From Macrostomum hystrix (Eukaryota > Platyhelminthes > Macrostomidae), in assembly GCA_950097015.1 (NCBI GenBank), contig CATNEN010000026.1:1530001-1594000 (forward strand): DNA of 64,000 nucleotides, read 5' to 3'. The translations under genes and the position numbers were made by a program. The notes under the pieces are model-generated. The model was not told where the DNA came from. It searched no databases and saw only the letters and a program-made list of their open reading frames with translations. This document shows positions 35,930-47,880 of the stretch, in pieces (within the stretch, counting starts at the first letter, position 1; each line of letters begins with the position of its first letter).

Positions 35930-36590
35930 AAATTGTTTAAAAAGCAAAATAGTATTTACATTTTGTTCACCAGTTTTCATGTAAATTTGCAAATTAAATT
36001 TCTTTATAAGATCTTTAATTTGCAAACGAAAGAGACAAGCAAGGGGTTTGTTGCATCTACGTGCTGAAGCAGCTCAAATGTGAATAAAATTAACCTACCG
36101 AGAAATTCTACTACAGATGCATCTGCACAGTTACAACATTACAAGCTTTTAGTTAAAGTAAAGGAACAGACAGTAACAAGAAAGATAGCAAAAAAACAAA
36201 ACATTTGAATGTAGGCACTAAGGGAGTCAGATGCGCGCGTGAACACGGAGTTGCTCAAATTTATAACAAATAAGAAATACTAGTAAAAAATCATTAAAAT
36301 AAATACCAGGTCTGTTTTGTAATAACACAGTCTCAACATGAAGCAAACGTGGTGAATAGCAATCCGTATCACTGAACCACAGCCACTATACCTATACCAG
36401 CTAGAACATTATTTCATAATAGAACCTTATTTGAAAGAGTAAATGTCTAACACGAACTTCACCAGTTGACATTGTAAAAAGCCATTTTTCCCCCCTGGGG
36501 AAAGACCGCAGAGGGATATTTCAAATATCCACTGACTGATTCACGATAGCTCTCAAACTGAATGACCGATTTTCGTGAAAGTCCACCATA
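35930..36590. other. AT-rich intergenic stretch, nothing recognised
   Basis: Between the 33-bp array and interspersed repeat family 2. No exon, RNA gene or repeat unit was recognised. Confidence 0.5.
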
Positions 36591-37445
36591 TTGATCAAAA
36601 TTTTACGCCTTTTTACGATGAACTAGCTTTCAGCACCGGCGAGATATTCAGCGATTCTAGTCGAAAACCGCTGGTGACAAGGACAAGTAACATTGTTCTG
36701 TATAAACCTCTATGGCCAATCCATATTGGTTAAAATTAAATTAACAGTAGAATTACCAAGGGGGATTTCCCCCCTGACAATTTTTTGCTGCACCCGAACG
36801 GAACAATGCAAGCACACGAAACTCAAGAACACGGGCCAACTTTTTGTTGCGCATCTTCTGAAACAAGAAACAAGTTGCCAGCTCTTCAGACCGTCGAGAT
36901 ATTCAATGTTTCTGGCCGAAGGTCCGATTTTCCCATAAGAGCTAGTGTATTTCATACACCCCTATACACGAATTAGCACTGCGCCTCAGTGCGGCCTTGC
37001 CAGGCCTTCAAAATTGATCAGCATGTCACCCGAATGTGCTTGCATCATCTCCGTCTTCGGTGGTCACCTACCTTTATCTAACAGGTGGAACTAAGCTACT
37101 ATGGACACCCTGACGCGAATTTCTCAAATTTCAATGCTCAAGCCAAAATATTAGGCGCAGCTCAACCACAGGACACCATCGCTTAGTCTGTCAACCAATC
37201 AGTCACTACCCGACGCTGTTAGCATTCGGGCGCTGCCAAAAAAGTTATTGTCAGGGGGGGGAAATCCCCCCCCTTGGTATAAAAACGGGCGGCAAAATGG
37301 CTTGGTAGTCCTACTGTTAACAATATAAACTTTAGAATAATAGCCGACACCCCGAAGAGAGTCGTTGAATATTTCGACGACGCCGATGTTTTTGCGATTC
37401 TGTAAGTTGTTTAATCGAATAGAGCGGAAGTTAAAATACTTCAAA
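36590..37445 (+). mobile_element. Interspersed repeat family 2, interrupted by a TTAA element
   Basis: Left part 36590-36744 (GGTGACAAGGACAAGTAACA) and right part 37317-37445 (GACACCCCGAAGAGAGTCGT, GAATATTTCGACGA) correspond to one continuous stretch at 18545-18800. Confidence 0.6.
36745..37316 (+). mobile_element. TTAA-type TIR element, copy 3, complete
   Basis: 572 bp bounded by CAGTAGAATTACCAAGGGGG and the inverted CAGTAGGACTACCAAG, with TTAA on both sides (36741-36744, 37317-37320). Subterminal GGGGGATTTCCCCCCTGACA is present near both ends. The TTAA target is as in piggyBac-type elements. No coding capacity, so a MITE. Confidence 0.75.
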
Positions 37446-37521
37446 TGGGTATTTGAGGTATTCTTTCTACTGCTAACTAGAAATTTTCTGTTACAAAATC
37501 AATCGCTTCAACTAATGCCAG

Positions 37522-40500
37522 CTAAACAATGCTTTCTTTGCGAAAGGCCTGCAGCGAGAACACCCGACGTCCTTGGACTCGGTGCATCAGGCGTTGATAA
37601 TAATCCTGCATAGCCGCATCCCATCTGCTCTTATTCTTGGAGTAAAGATTCAAGTAGATGCCGAGGACAACAACGAGGCCGCTCCATACATATCTGCGGT
37701 GGATAATTCGAATGGGATGAGACAATAAGCGAAGAAATCAATAGAAAACAATGTCCTATGTGCCTATTAATCGTCGACCTATAGTCATAGTTACAGATCA
37801 TGAGACGGAATTACTCCTACTCACTTACTCCTACTATTGAACTATACAATTTCAGAAAACTAACTAGAACCGGTTGTAAATAAGCTGAATTAATTAATTG
37901 ATTACACCTGCCCCAATCGGGCCAGATGTGCAGCTGACAGCACAGCCGCAGCTATTGCGCGGCGCATCTGAAGGCTGCGTACAGCTGTTCAGTCCATGGA
38001 CTGGGGGGACGCCACACCCACCTTCAATTATCCCAGCTGATGCTGGTGCCCATTTAACAGCTGGGTGAACTGAAGCAAAGCAGAGTTAAGTGTCTTGCTA
38101 AAGGACACAAATTGTTTCAGTGGAGTCGGGAATCGAACCCCCGACCTTCAAGTCGTTAGTCCGACGCCCTAACCACTAGGCTACAACCTCTTTAACTGCA
38201 GGATTATATAAGCTGAGAACCGGTTACTACTCTACCAGAACAGCTTAGAAGCAGTTAACAAAATGCACTCTCCCAGAGTCAGAAGAACAATTTTTAACTT
38301 TTCTTTCAATCTGTCGTATTTCTACAGCATTTAGTTGCAAAACACTCAGACGCTAGTATCAGGTTGTAAATTAGGGAAAACTGGGAAAATTGTAAACCCA
38401 ATCCCAAGAAATAGTAAAACTCAAACACTTTCAACCCGAAAACTCACTGCAATGTGAATGGTTTGGAGAAGAATAGAAACGACAGTACTATTGTGACGGC
38501 CTTTCTGCAGGTGGTAACTGAAAAGGGGGAAATATTGAAAACATAATATCATTCTAGTTATGTCTGAGGTTATTAAATCAGTTTAATTGATCATTTAAAG
38601 TCAGTTATTACCTGTGACAGCAGGCAGGGCTCCATAGGACTGGACAAGCAATAGAACAAATTGCATGCCAACATAGCCAGTTATCGACATAATAAAAGTG
38701 CAGCCGTAGATACGCCAAAAGTGCTGAAATTAAATAGGTCAGGCATGTGACAGCAGAATAGGATTTATATGAGCTAATGTAACACGAAAGGATCTAGTAT
38801 GTCAGGAATGGATCTAGTATGTCAGGAATGGATCTAGTATGTCAGGAATGGATCTAGTATGTCAGGAATGGATCTAGTATGTCAGGAATGGATCTAGTAT
38901 GTCAGGAATGGATCTAGTATGTCAGGAATGGATCTAGTATGCCATGAATGGATCTAGTATGTCAGGAATGGATCTAGTATGTCATGAATGGATCTAGTAT
39001 GTCAGGAATGGATCTATAATTATAGTATGTCAGGAATGGATCTAGTTATGTCAGGAATGGATCTAGTATGTCAGGAATGGATCTAGTATGTCAGGAATGG
39101 ATCTATAATTATAGTATGTCAGGAATGGATCTAGTTATGTCAGGAATGGATCTAGTATGTCAGGAATGGATCTAGTATGTCAGGAATGGATCTATAATTA
39201 TAGTATGTCAGGAATGGATCTAGTATGTCAGGAATGGATCTAGTATGTCAGGAATGGATCTAGTATGTCATGAATGGATCTAGTATGTCAGGAATGGATC
39301 TATAATTATAGTATGTCAGGAATGGATCTAGTATGTCAGGAATGGATCTAGTATGTCATGAATGGATCTAGTATGTCAGGAATGGATCTATAATTATAGT
39401 ATGTCAGGAATGGATCTAGTATGTCAGGAATGGATCTAGTATGTCATGAATGGATCTAGTATGTCAGGAATGGATCTAGTATGTCATGAATGGATCTAGT
39501 ATGTCATGAATGGATCTAGTATGTCAGGAATGGATCTATAATTATAGTATGTCAGGAATGGATCTAGTTATGTCAGGAATGGATCTAGTATGTCATGAAT
39601 GGATCTAGTATGTCAGGAATGGATCTAGTATGTCAGGAATGGATCTATAATTATAGTATGTCAGGAATGGATCTAGTTATGTCAGGAATGGATCTAGTAT
39701 GTCAGGAATGGATCTAGTATGTCATGAATGGATCTAGTATGTCAGGAATGGATCTATAATTATAGTATGTCAGGAATGGATCTAGTATGTCAGGAATGGA
39801 TCTAGTATGTCATGAATGGATCTAGTATGTCAGGAATGGATCTATAATTATAGTATGTCAGGAATGGATCTAGTATGTCAGGAATGGATCTAGTATGTCA
39901 TGAATGGATCTAGTATGTCAGGAATGGATCTAGTATGTCAGGAATGGATCTATAATTATAGTATGTCAGGAATGGATCTAGTATGTCAGGAATGGATCTA
40001 GTATGTCAGGAATGGATCTATAATTATAGTATGTCAGGAATGGATCTAGTATGCCATGAATGGATCTAGTATGTCAGGAATGGATCTAGTATGTCATGAA
40101 TGGATCTAGTATGTCAGGAATGGATCTAGTATGTCAGGAATGGATCTATAATTATAGTATGTCAGGAATGGATCTAGTATGTCAGGAATGGATCTAGTAT
40201 GTCAGGAATGGATCTAGTATGTCAGGAATGGATCTATAATTATAGTATGTCAGGAATGGATCTAGTATGCCATGAATGGATCTAGTATGTCAGGAATGGA
40301 TCTAGTATGTCATGAATGGATCTAGTATGTCAGGAATGGATCTAGTATGTCATGAATGGATCTAGTATGTCAGGAATGGATCTATAATTATAGTATGTCA
40401 GGAATGGATCTAGTATGTCAGGAATGGATCTAGTATGTCAGGAATGGATCTAGTATGCCATGAATGGATCTAGTATGTCAGGAATGGATCTAGTATGTCA

Positions 40501-43500
40501 TGAATGGATCTAGTATGTCATGAATGGATCTAGTATGTCAGGAATGGATCTATAATTATAGTATGTCAGGAATGGATCTAGTTATGTCAGGAATGGATCT
40601 AGTATGTCATGAATGGATCTAGTATGTCAGGAATGGATCTAGTATGTCATGAATGGACCTAGTATGCCAGGAATGGATCTAGTATGTCAGGAATGGATCT
40701 AGTATGTCATGAATGGATCTAGTATGTCAGGAATGGATCTATAATGACAGGAGTTTGTCATGTCTCGAAGCGATTTTGTATACGCACTATTTATTACCTC
40801 AATAATTCGCAAAATAAGTCAGGAGAAAATGACAAAAGGGTTTTCTTTCAGCGTAGGACATCCAGATTTTGCAAATGTTAAATTGATGGTAACCTTTCTA
40901 CCATCTGGCATGCTCACCTGATTGCCATAGACAAAGCCAGAGAATAACTTGTTACTCAACAATAGGCCAGGAATCAGATAGCCGAGGCCAACAAGAAATG
41001 TGTACAAAATCTGCAATCCAGGTATTACTGGCTGGTTAGCTAATACGGTCGGAATTTGAAGGCAAAAAGTGCATGTAAGTCATTCCGCAGCTCACCATTT
41101 CTGATGCCGTGTGATTGTAGGCTTTCATAGTGCGCTCCTGAACATTGCCGATTGCCCCATCGGCGCATAGAGCCATGCTCATTAAGAAGACGCCTAGATT
41201 GTAATATCGTTGAAATAAGCCAGTTAGTTATGTCACAGGAATATGAGTCTATATGAGTCTGCATCTTTTTATTAAAACGACCACGGGGGAATTTCAAACA
41301 CCGATTTTTTAGTTTTTTTCATATCTCCAAAAATATTTTTTAACACTTGTAATTGCCATAAAAATCGAGAACATGGACTGTAATGTTCCGCTCTATGAAG
41401 CAACTTCGAGAATCACAAAACATGGGCATCGTCGAGATATTCAACGACTTTCGTTGTGTTGTCTGTTGGCAAAAGCCACTAATATAGGCATAACTTTTCT
41501 GCTCACGAAATCTCATTATATAACAATGTCGGCAGTTTTTTGATGAGATATTTGTTGTCCTTGTCACCTTTGTCTATCATCTTGTCACCCGTGAAGGGAA
41601 GATTTCGAGCTAAATGCCAAATGAGGGCCGACTAGGGCTAGGCATGTCCAGTGCCGCTGGCCCTGGAATTGTCTGGAATTCCGACACTAAATCATGGACA
41701 GCTGTTTCCTTCTTTGATTTTTTGTAGGATGACGGCAAGTGTGAGTGCTAATTTAAGGACGAATGCGATTTGAAGTTTCGCCTTGCATTTAAAGGTAGCT
41801 TACAAGTGGATGTAGTCATACTTCAGCAACAGTTGGATTTTGGCTACTACGAGTACTTCAGCTAAGCTAATGCTAGTGATAATCGAGTACAGATTGTGAG
41901 TCATAATACGACTTCCTCGGGCCCGACTTTTTCTGATCCAGCCGAGGCCTTGGCAGGGCCAAACATAGGCTCAGTGAATACACTGCAGGATAATAAGCAA
42001 TGTGCACCTCTTCAGTTTATGCGTACGTATCCGTTATCCGTACGTATCCGTCGATATACGTAAACAAAAGAAGACGAAGATGGATGAGTATTTGTTTCAA
42101 AGCAAATGAGCTGTTCACAGTAGTTTTTTTTTAATCGCATAAGACTGAGTATAAAAGCGCAAAGAAAAATATATACCGAAGAAGAGAAGAAAGAACTAGA
42201 TTTAAAACAAATAAAGACAGCTGGACACTAGCATTGCATAAAGGAATCAATGTTAGCTTAGATATCAAAACACTCATAAGAATCTGACTGGAAAATGAAT
42301 ACTTTTTTGCAAGTCCATCACACGCACACTTAACTTAGCGTGTGTAGGGGAACTGGGGAACTAGTTACATCCGAGGATATGAGAGTGTTGCTGATTAAAG
42401 CTCTGGATTTGGGACTTTTGTTTGTTAAATACGAGGATCTGGGAGTGCTGTTACTACACTGTAAAAAATTCGGCTGCTTCTTCGGCGGTTTTTTTGTGCA
42501 AAATAGGAGTGGAATCTACCAAAATCCCCCCTATCTCGCAAGAGTTAAAGAAACCACCCAGGAAGCAGCCGATGTAACCGTAAATTGTGCGGAAACCGCC
42601 GAAGAATCACCCGAACCAGTGGCCCATGGAACAACCAGAGAATTATTTACGGGCGATTCCTCGGCGGTTTCTGAGCATGGAATCTTCCGAACTGGAGGAT
42701 TCTTTGGGTGATTCCATTTCGCCACCAAGAAGCACCGAGAAAACGCCCAGTTGGGTAGATTCTAAGCATGGAATCATCCGATTGGTATGTTTCCAGCGTT
42801 CGGCTGTTTATTTTTCTGGAAACACCGCAGATTCCAACTGGAATCACCCAAAGAAACATCCCTATTTTTAGCGGGTAATACCTGGTGATCTGGGAGCGTT
42901 GGTTGTTAAAGGATCTGGAAACGTACTAATACGTAGGTTACAAGAGAAGCAAGTTGTAGCTAGCTAGACTATAAATCTCGAAGGCAGACAGCCTAGTTAC
43001 AACAGAAGCATCATACAAGAACCGTATATTCGATAGAACCGGAGCATAACTTCTGAAGACAAAGAGTAAAATACGCATGAGAAAACGTTTTCTTTATTCT
43101 TCCAGTTAGTCACTCTAACAATCCGGCTCGAATATAATAACTTTCTAAAGGTCTTTGTTCGCTCTCAATCGCTGGCGTACTCTCTCTCAACTTCTCTTCG
43201 ATCCTGGGCGTACACAGCCCGGTCTATCCACCAGACTAGCGTTGGCTGCAGCTGAGCCGCCGTCAGTGGCTGGCAGCGTCCGCCATCTCTCTCTGAAGTC
43301 TCCAGCTGGTGCACAATGGAAGCCAGACGGCTATACAATTCGGCACCGACAGACAGGCTGGCGTCAAGATTAATAGTGAGTTCGGCAACTTCAACAGTTT
43401 GAACTGCGCCGTGCAGCAGCCGGTTAAATAGCGAATCGGCTTCGCTGCTGGATCGACGAGATTTATCAGCCGAGACGCGATCTGAGCGCAGCTGGCTTCT

Positions 43501-46500
43501 GCGCAGGCACTCCTGATTGGTGGCAATCGGAGATGAAAATTAAACAGACTCTACTGCAAATTAAACGAACTCATCCACATTGTTGCCTGACCTGGAAAGC
43601 CGGCTGGGCTGTCAATCGACCGCACGCCTCTGGCGTCCTCCGGCCCAGCTCCGCAGCTAGCCGGCGCAGCAGCTTTTCCTCTTCCAAGACTAATCGACAA
43701 TACTGCGACGTTAAATCTCCGACGCAGCGACGCTTCTTAGCGGCCTCCTCGCGATCCATGCCAGACTTGCGACGAGCCGACTCAGTTAGTAGCTCTTCAA
43801 GCGCTGATCGACTGGAAACCGACGATGGCAACAAAGCATCGCGAAGGCCATCGGCTCCGGCTGTGGCTGCCAGCGAGATTCGCCGACCAAGACCGCCTGC
43901 CGGCATCGACCGGCCGGATAGACGGCGCAGATCGCGCATGGCTGCCAGGCAAGTGGCTTTGCGAGCTTCGCGTATAGCGCCAAGCAGCTCGGGTACTGAC
44001 TCTGGAGCCTGCTGCTGCATACTATTCCGTGTACAGCTAGCGTCAATTTACTATGGACAGTCGCAAAACGTATAGGTATATATTTAATGTCCTCCCGACA
44101 ATGTTTATTATAGCAATACTCTATGCAGTAAGTAGAAGAGTCTTCTTTTAAAATTGCAAGTAGTTTAGCGCCTTATTGTCCGTATTTTACCAACTCTCAC
44201 GCCAGGGTTGAATACCAGAGAGTTAACGTGCCATTCCTGTGCTGGCGCACTAAACGGTATTGATTGGCGGCCCACTGACTGATTGATTTTGCTCGTTATC
44301 CGCACACCGAGTGAACGCCACAGTACGTTAAGCACCTCTCTCCCTTTCTCTGTCTTCTTCACTTGCCCTTCAGTATTTTCAGGGCTGTGGTTTCGGGTCA
44401 GAGAAACCTAGCTTGTACTCGTATTCTAATGCAAGACAAGAAGTCAAATATTGGCATTGAACATTGTACGCTCATTGACGTTTATAAGCTTTTAAGTAAA
44501 GTTATAATCCTTTAGTTTTCTTCGTCAAATTAAACCTGCTCGATAAAGTGTATCCTTTGGATTTTGAAAGCTAAAACTGTCTCAGATCTATATGTAATTG
44601 ATGATGCTAACAACGATCAGGCTAAATAGTAACTATAGTTACTATCGAACAGACAAATAGAAAGAGAAACGTAATGCTTTGAAAAAAACATTCAGAGTTG
44701 AATTATTGCATTGGCTCACCAAACAGATCAAAATTTGGTTGAATCCGGCTATCAGCCAGTGTAAACCAGATCAGACCAATAATCATGCAGAACATAGCCG
44801 ACACATCGTAGATATTGTAACGCCGGCCTTGTATGAGAATTCCGCCAATCATTGTTGGCACCAGTTTGCAGCACTTCATTATCACCTGGGTTGGATAGCT
44901 AAGATAGCCTAAGGCTGTATTGCTGGCGGCCATTGTTGTCACAGTGAGGAAGCCAAGCAGGGCGTAGGTGCGCCATGGGATTCTGAAGCGTGACAAGTGG
45001 CATTTTTCAATTACCGAGGAATAGGAAAATTATGGGAAATCGAAGGGTCGATTCCTGAATATTCTGAATTATGGGAATGGTTTAACGCGACTAGAAAAGC
45101 GAAAGGTGATAAATACCAAAACCTGACTGAAAAGGGGAAGGGGATAAATCTAAAAACTGACTGGAAAGGGTAAGGGGATAAATCTAAAAACTGACTGGAA
45201 AAGGTAAGGGGAAAAATCTAAAAACGGACTGGAAAGGGTAAGGGGAAAAATCTAAAAACTGACAGGAAAGGGTAAGGGGATAAATCTAAAAACTGACTGG
45301 AATGGGAAGGGGATAAATCTAAAAACTGACTAGAAACGGGAAGGGGATAAATCTAAAAACTGACTGGAAAGGGTAAGGGGAAAAATCTAAAAACTGACTG
45401 GAAAGGGTAAGGGGAAAAATCTAAAAACTGACTGGAAAGGGTAAGGGGAAAAATCTAAAAACTGACAGGAAAGGGTAAGGGGATAAATGTAAAAACTGAC
45501 TGGAATGGGAAGGGGATAAATCTAAAAACTGACTGGAAAGGGTAAGGGGAAAAATCTAAAAACTGACTGGAAAGGGTAAGGGGAAAAATCTAAAAACTGA
45601 CAGGAAAGGGTAAGGGGATAAATGTAAAAACTGACTGGAATGGGAAGGGGATAAATCTAAAAACTGACTAGAAACGGGAAGGGGATAAATCTAAAAACCG
45701 ACTGGAAATGTGAATGGGAATAATTCTAAAAACTGACTGGAATGGGAAGGGGATAAATCTAAAAACCGACTGGAAATGGGAAGGGGATAAATCTAAAAAC
45801 CGACTGGAAATGTGAATGGGAATAATTCTAAAAACTGACTGGAATGGGAAGGGGATAAATCTAAAAACTGACGGAAATGGGGAAGGGGATAAATCTAAAA
45901 ACCGACTGGAAATGTGAATGGGAATAATTCTAAAAACACTGATTCGAATGGGAAGGGGATAAATCTAAAAACTGACTAGAAACGGGAAGAGGATAAATCT
46001 AAAAACTGACTGAAATGGGGAAGGGGATAAATCTAAAAACTGACTGGAAATGTGAAGGGGATAAATCTAAAAACTGACTGGAAACGGGAAGAGGATAAAT
46101 CTAAAAACTGACTGAAATGGGGAAGGGGATAAATCTAAAAACTGACTGGAAATGTGAAGGGGAAAAATCTAAAAACTGACTGGAAATGGGAAGAGGATAA
46201 ATCCCAAAAATTACCGGAAAAGGAAAATGGATAATTACACAAACTTGACAATTAGAAAGGCAAAGATTCAAAGGCCGACTCACGTTCTAATCTTATCAGG
46301 CGATAGTCCACCCCTCTGCTCCAGGCAGGCCAGCATAACATAAAAAGCGAATTGCACAGTGGTGATGAAAGTTCCATGCGGTCGAACGCCTTCGGTGCGA
46401 AATATCAGTTCAATAACGTAGCCATAGAGACAGTAGAACACAAACACTCCCAGGCAGCCAGTGGTAAAGAGAAACTCCGGCGATCGGCCAGCCAAATTGT

Positions 46501-46540
46501 AGCCCATCACAATCAGAGTGGCCGGCTCCTTCATAGAAGA

Positions 46541-46573
<33 letters not shown>

Positions 46574-46684
46574 AGCAGCTGCTAATTCCGGCGTTGGTGC
46601 TTTAATGCTAATAATAGCGTGGCCGCTGCTGCCACCGCCGCCGCTAACTACCTGCTGCAGTTGGTGCTGCTGGTGCTGGGACAT
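37522..46684 (-). CDS. SLC35B3: SLC35B3-like Golgi PAPS transporter
   Basis: Complete in seven exons: 46284-46684, 44720-44982, 41096-41193, 40918-41010, 38612-38723, 38448-38517 and 37522-37693, each join phase-checked. From the ATG at 46684 the product is 402 residues; human SLC35B3 has 401. It is a multi-pass nucleotide-sugar-transporter-family protein that imports PAPS into the Golgi for sulfation. Diagnostic runs: GVFVFYCLYGYVIELIF, FLTVTTMAASNTALGYLSYP, TQVIMKCCKLVPTMIGG, GLIWFTLADS, MALCADGAIGNVQE, YGALPAVTVTT, RKAVTIVLSFLFFSKPFT and YVWSGLVVVLGIYLNLYSKN. The N-terminus has a polyglutamine run coded by CAG repeats (about 46541-46572). The frame stays open upstream of this ATG to a stop near 46796 without another ATG. 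One intron contains a whole nested gene. Confidence 0.95.
37895..38195 (-). mobile_element. tRNA-derived SINE, family 1, full-length
   Basis: Read on the minus strand: GAGGTTGTAGCCTAGTGGTT (A box), GGGGGTTCGATTCCCGAC (B box), CACTGAAACAATTTGTGTCC, CAGTCCATGGACTGAACAGC, GTACGCAGCC, and a tail ending near TCTGGCCCGATTGGGGC. It lies in an SLC35B3 intron. Confidence 0.85.
38785..40745. repeat. Minisatellite, 20-bp unit with higher-order structure
   Basis: Unit GGATCTAGTATGTCAGGAAT. A longer variant, GGATCTATAATTATAGTATG, recurs every few units. ATGTCATGAAT alternates with ATGTCAGGAAT. It lies in an SLC35B3 intron. Confidence 0.97.
41340..41600 (-). mobile_element. Interspersed repeat family 2, copy 3
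   Basis: The reverse strand matches 18650-18800 in order: GGTGACAAGGACAA, GTGAGCAGAA, GAATATCTCGACGATG. Confidence 0.6.
41600..42450. other. SLC35B3 intron stretch, no gene seen
   Basis: AT-rich, with CGTACGTATCCGT repeated near 42040. At the right end are isolated GAGGATCTGGGAGTG-like units (42370-42445), the same core as the array at 28850. Confidence 0.4.
42455..42875. mobile_element. Possible foldback element
   Basis: Several internal inverted repeats: GGAAACCGCCGAAGAATC (42589) against GATTCCTCGGCGGTTTC (42653), and GGGTGATTCCATT against GGAATCACCC. Start near CACTGTAAAAAATTCGG. The right terminus is unclear. Confidence 0.4.
43093..43098 (-). terminator. Poly(A) signal of the nested coiled-coil gene
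   Basis: AATAAA on the minus strand, about 67 bases after the stop at 43165. Its position fits polyadenylation of the nested gene within the SLC35B3 intron. Confidence 0.5.
43165..44020 (-). CDS. Unrecognised coiled-coil protein, nested gene
   Basis: Two exons, 43592-44020 and 43165-43512, joined in phase 0 (TTCCAG|GTCAGG to AATCAG|GAG). They give 258 residues ending in TGA at 43165. The product is rich in Arg, Leu, Ala, Glu and Ser. It has charged helical stretches (EEAAKKRRCVGDLTSQYCRL, VLEEEKLLRRLAAELGRR) and a second helical part (YSRLASIVHQLETSE, LTAAQLQPTLVWWIDRAVYA). No signal peptide or membrane segment is seen. I do not recognise a family; a small cytoskeletal or kinetochore/centrosome coiled-coil subunit is possible but not shown. 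GC-rich coding use and clean splice signals support a real gene. It lies wholly in the SLC35B3 intron between 41193 and 44720, on the same strand. Confidence 0.7.
45090..46220. repeat. Minisatellite, about 32-34-bp unit
   Basis: Core AAGGGGATAAATCTAAAAAC then TGACTGGAAAGGGT, degenerate toward the right end. It lies in the first SLC35B3 intron. Confidence 0.93.
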
Positions 46685-46999
46685 CTTGTGCAATATTTTT
46701 GGCGCCGATTCAACTGCAGGCGGGGCGGCTGCGACAGTCTGGGACTCGGCCAAAGTTTCGGAATCAATCTTGCCAGAGATTTTCTTCACTATTTGTTAAA
46801 ATTGTTGTCCACTACCAGTCCATGTTGTTCGATTGCCAAGCTGCTGCGACTAAATTCTAGCTTAAATTATTTTTTAACAGAAAAAATGTTTCGTTTTTTT
46901 AATAAAAAACGGTGCTTATCGACCTACTTATAGTAGGAGGCTGAGACTACTTAGGGATTAGGGATTTATAAATAGCTAACAACATTACTGAAGGTTGTT

Positions 47000-47165
47000 G
47001 GCCAGTGGTTAGAGTCTCAGACTCTTAACTGAGAGTTCGACAGTTCGAATCACAAGTCATTGAGCAAGACACTTAATTCCCTGTTGCTTCAGCCTATCCT
47101 GCTGAAACATTTGGCTGGTGTGGCGGCCCCCAGTCCATGGACTGAAGAGCTGCTGTACACAGCTT
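47000..47165 (+). mobile_element. tRNA-derived SINE, family 1
   Basis: GGCCAGTGGTTAGAGTCTCA (A box), GACAGTTCGAATCACAAG (B box), then the family body with CAGTCCATGGACTGAAGAGC and TGTACACAGC. Confidence 0.75.
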
Positions 47166-47690
47166 TTGGAAGCGCCGCGCATTCTGTGCATCTAGCCCAA
47201 ATGGCTGTACATCTATCTAGCCTAACTGGCTGTACATCTCGTTGTACATCTATCTTGCCTAACTGGCTGTACATCTCGCTGTACATCTATCTTGCCTAAC
47301 TGGCTGTACATCTATCTTGCCTAACTGGCTGTACATCTATCTTGCCTAACTGGCTGTACATCTATCTAGCCTAACTGGCTGTACATCTAGCCTAACTTGC
47401 TCTACATCTGGCCTAACTGGCTGTACATCTGGCTTAACTAGCTGTACATTTAGCCTAACTGGCTGTACATCTAGCCCAACTGGCTGTACATCTGGCCCAA
47501 CTGGCTGTACATCTAGCCCAACTGACTGTACATCTGACTGTGCATCTAGCCCAACTGCTGTACATCTGGCCCAACTGGCTGTACATCTAGCCCAACTGAC
47601 TGTACATCTGACTGTGCATCTAGCCCAACTGCTGTACATCTAGCCCAACTGGCTGTACATCTGACTGTACATCTGGCCCAACTGGCTGTT
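47165..47690. repeat. Minisatellite, about 21-bp unit
   Basis: Unit CTAGCCCAACTGGCTGTACAT with shortened variants, lying between two inverted SINE copies. Confidence 0.93.
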
Positions 47691-47880
47691 CAGTCCATAG
47701 ACTAGTTCGGGGCGCCACACCCACCCTCAATTACCCCAGCTAATGCTGGTACCCATTTAACAGCTGGGTGAACTGAAGCAATGCAGAGCTAAGTGTCCTG
47801 CTAAAGGATACAAATTGTTCCGGTGAAGTCGGGAACTCGAACCCCTGACCTTGTGGTGAGCAATAGGCTACAGCCCCTAA
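47685..47880 (-). mobile_element. tRNA-derived SINE, family 1
   Basis: Minus strand: AGGGGCTGTAGCCTATTGCT, AGGGGTTCGAGTTCCCGAC, then the family body ending AGTCTATGGACTGAACAGCC. Confidence 0.75.

Noticed and set aside
34990-35931. Minus-strand frame running through the 33-bp array into NPLOC4
   Set aside because: An acceptor just before the NPLOC4 ATG and the repeat nature of the upstream frame make it an artefact.
46685-46789. N-terminal extension of SLC35B3 beginning at a GTG
   Set aside because: GTG is not a usual animal start, and the ATG at 46684 gives the family's normal length.
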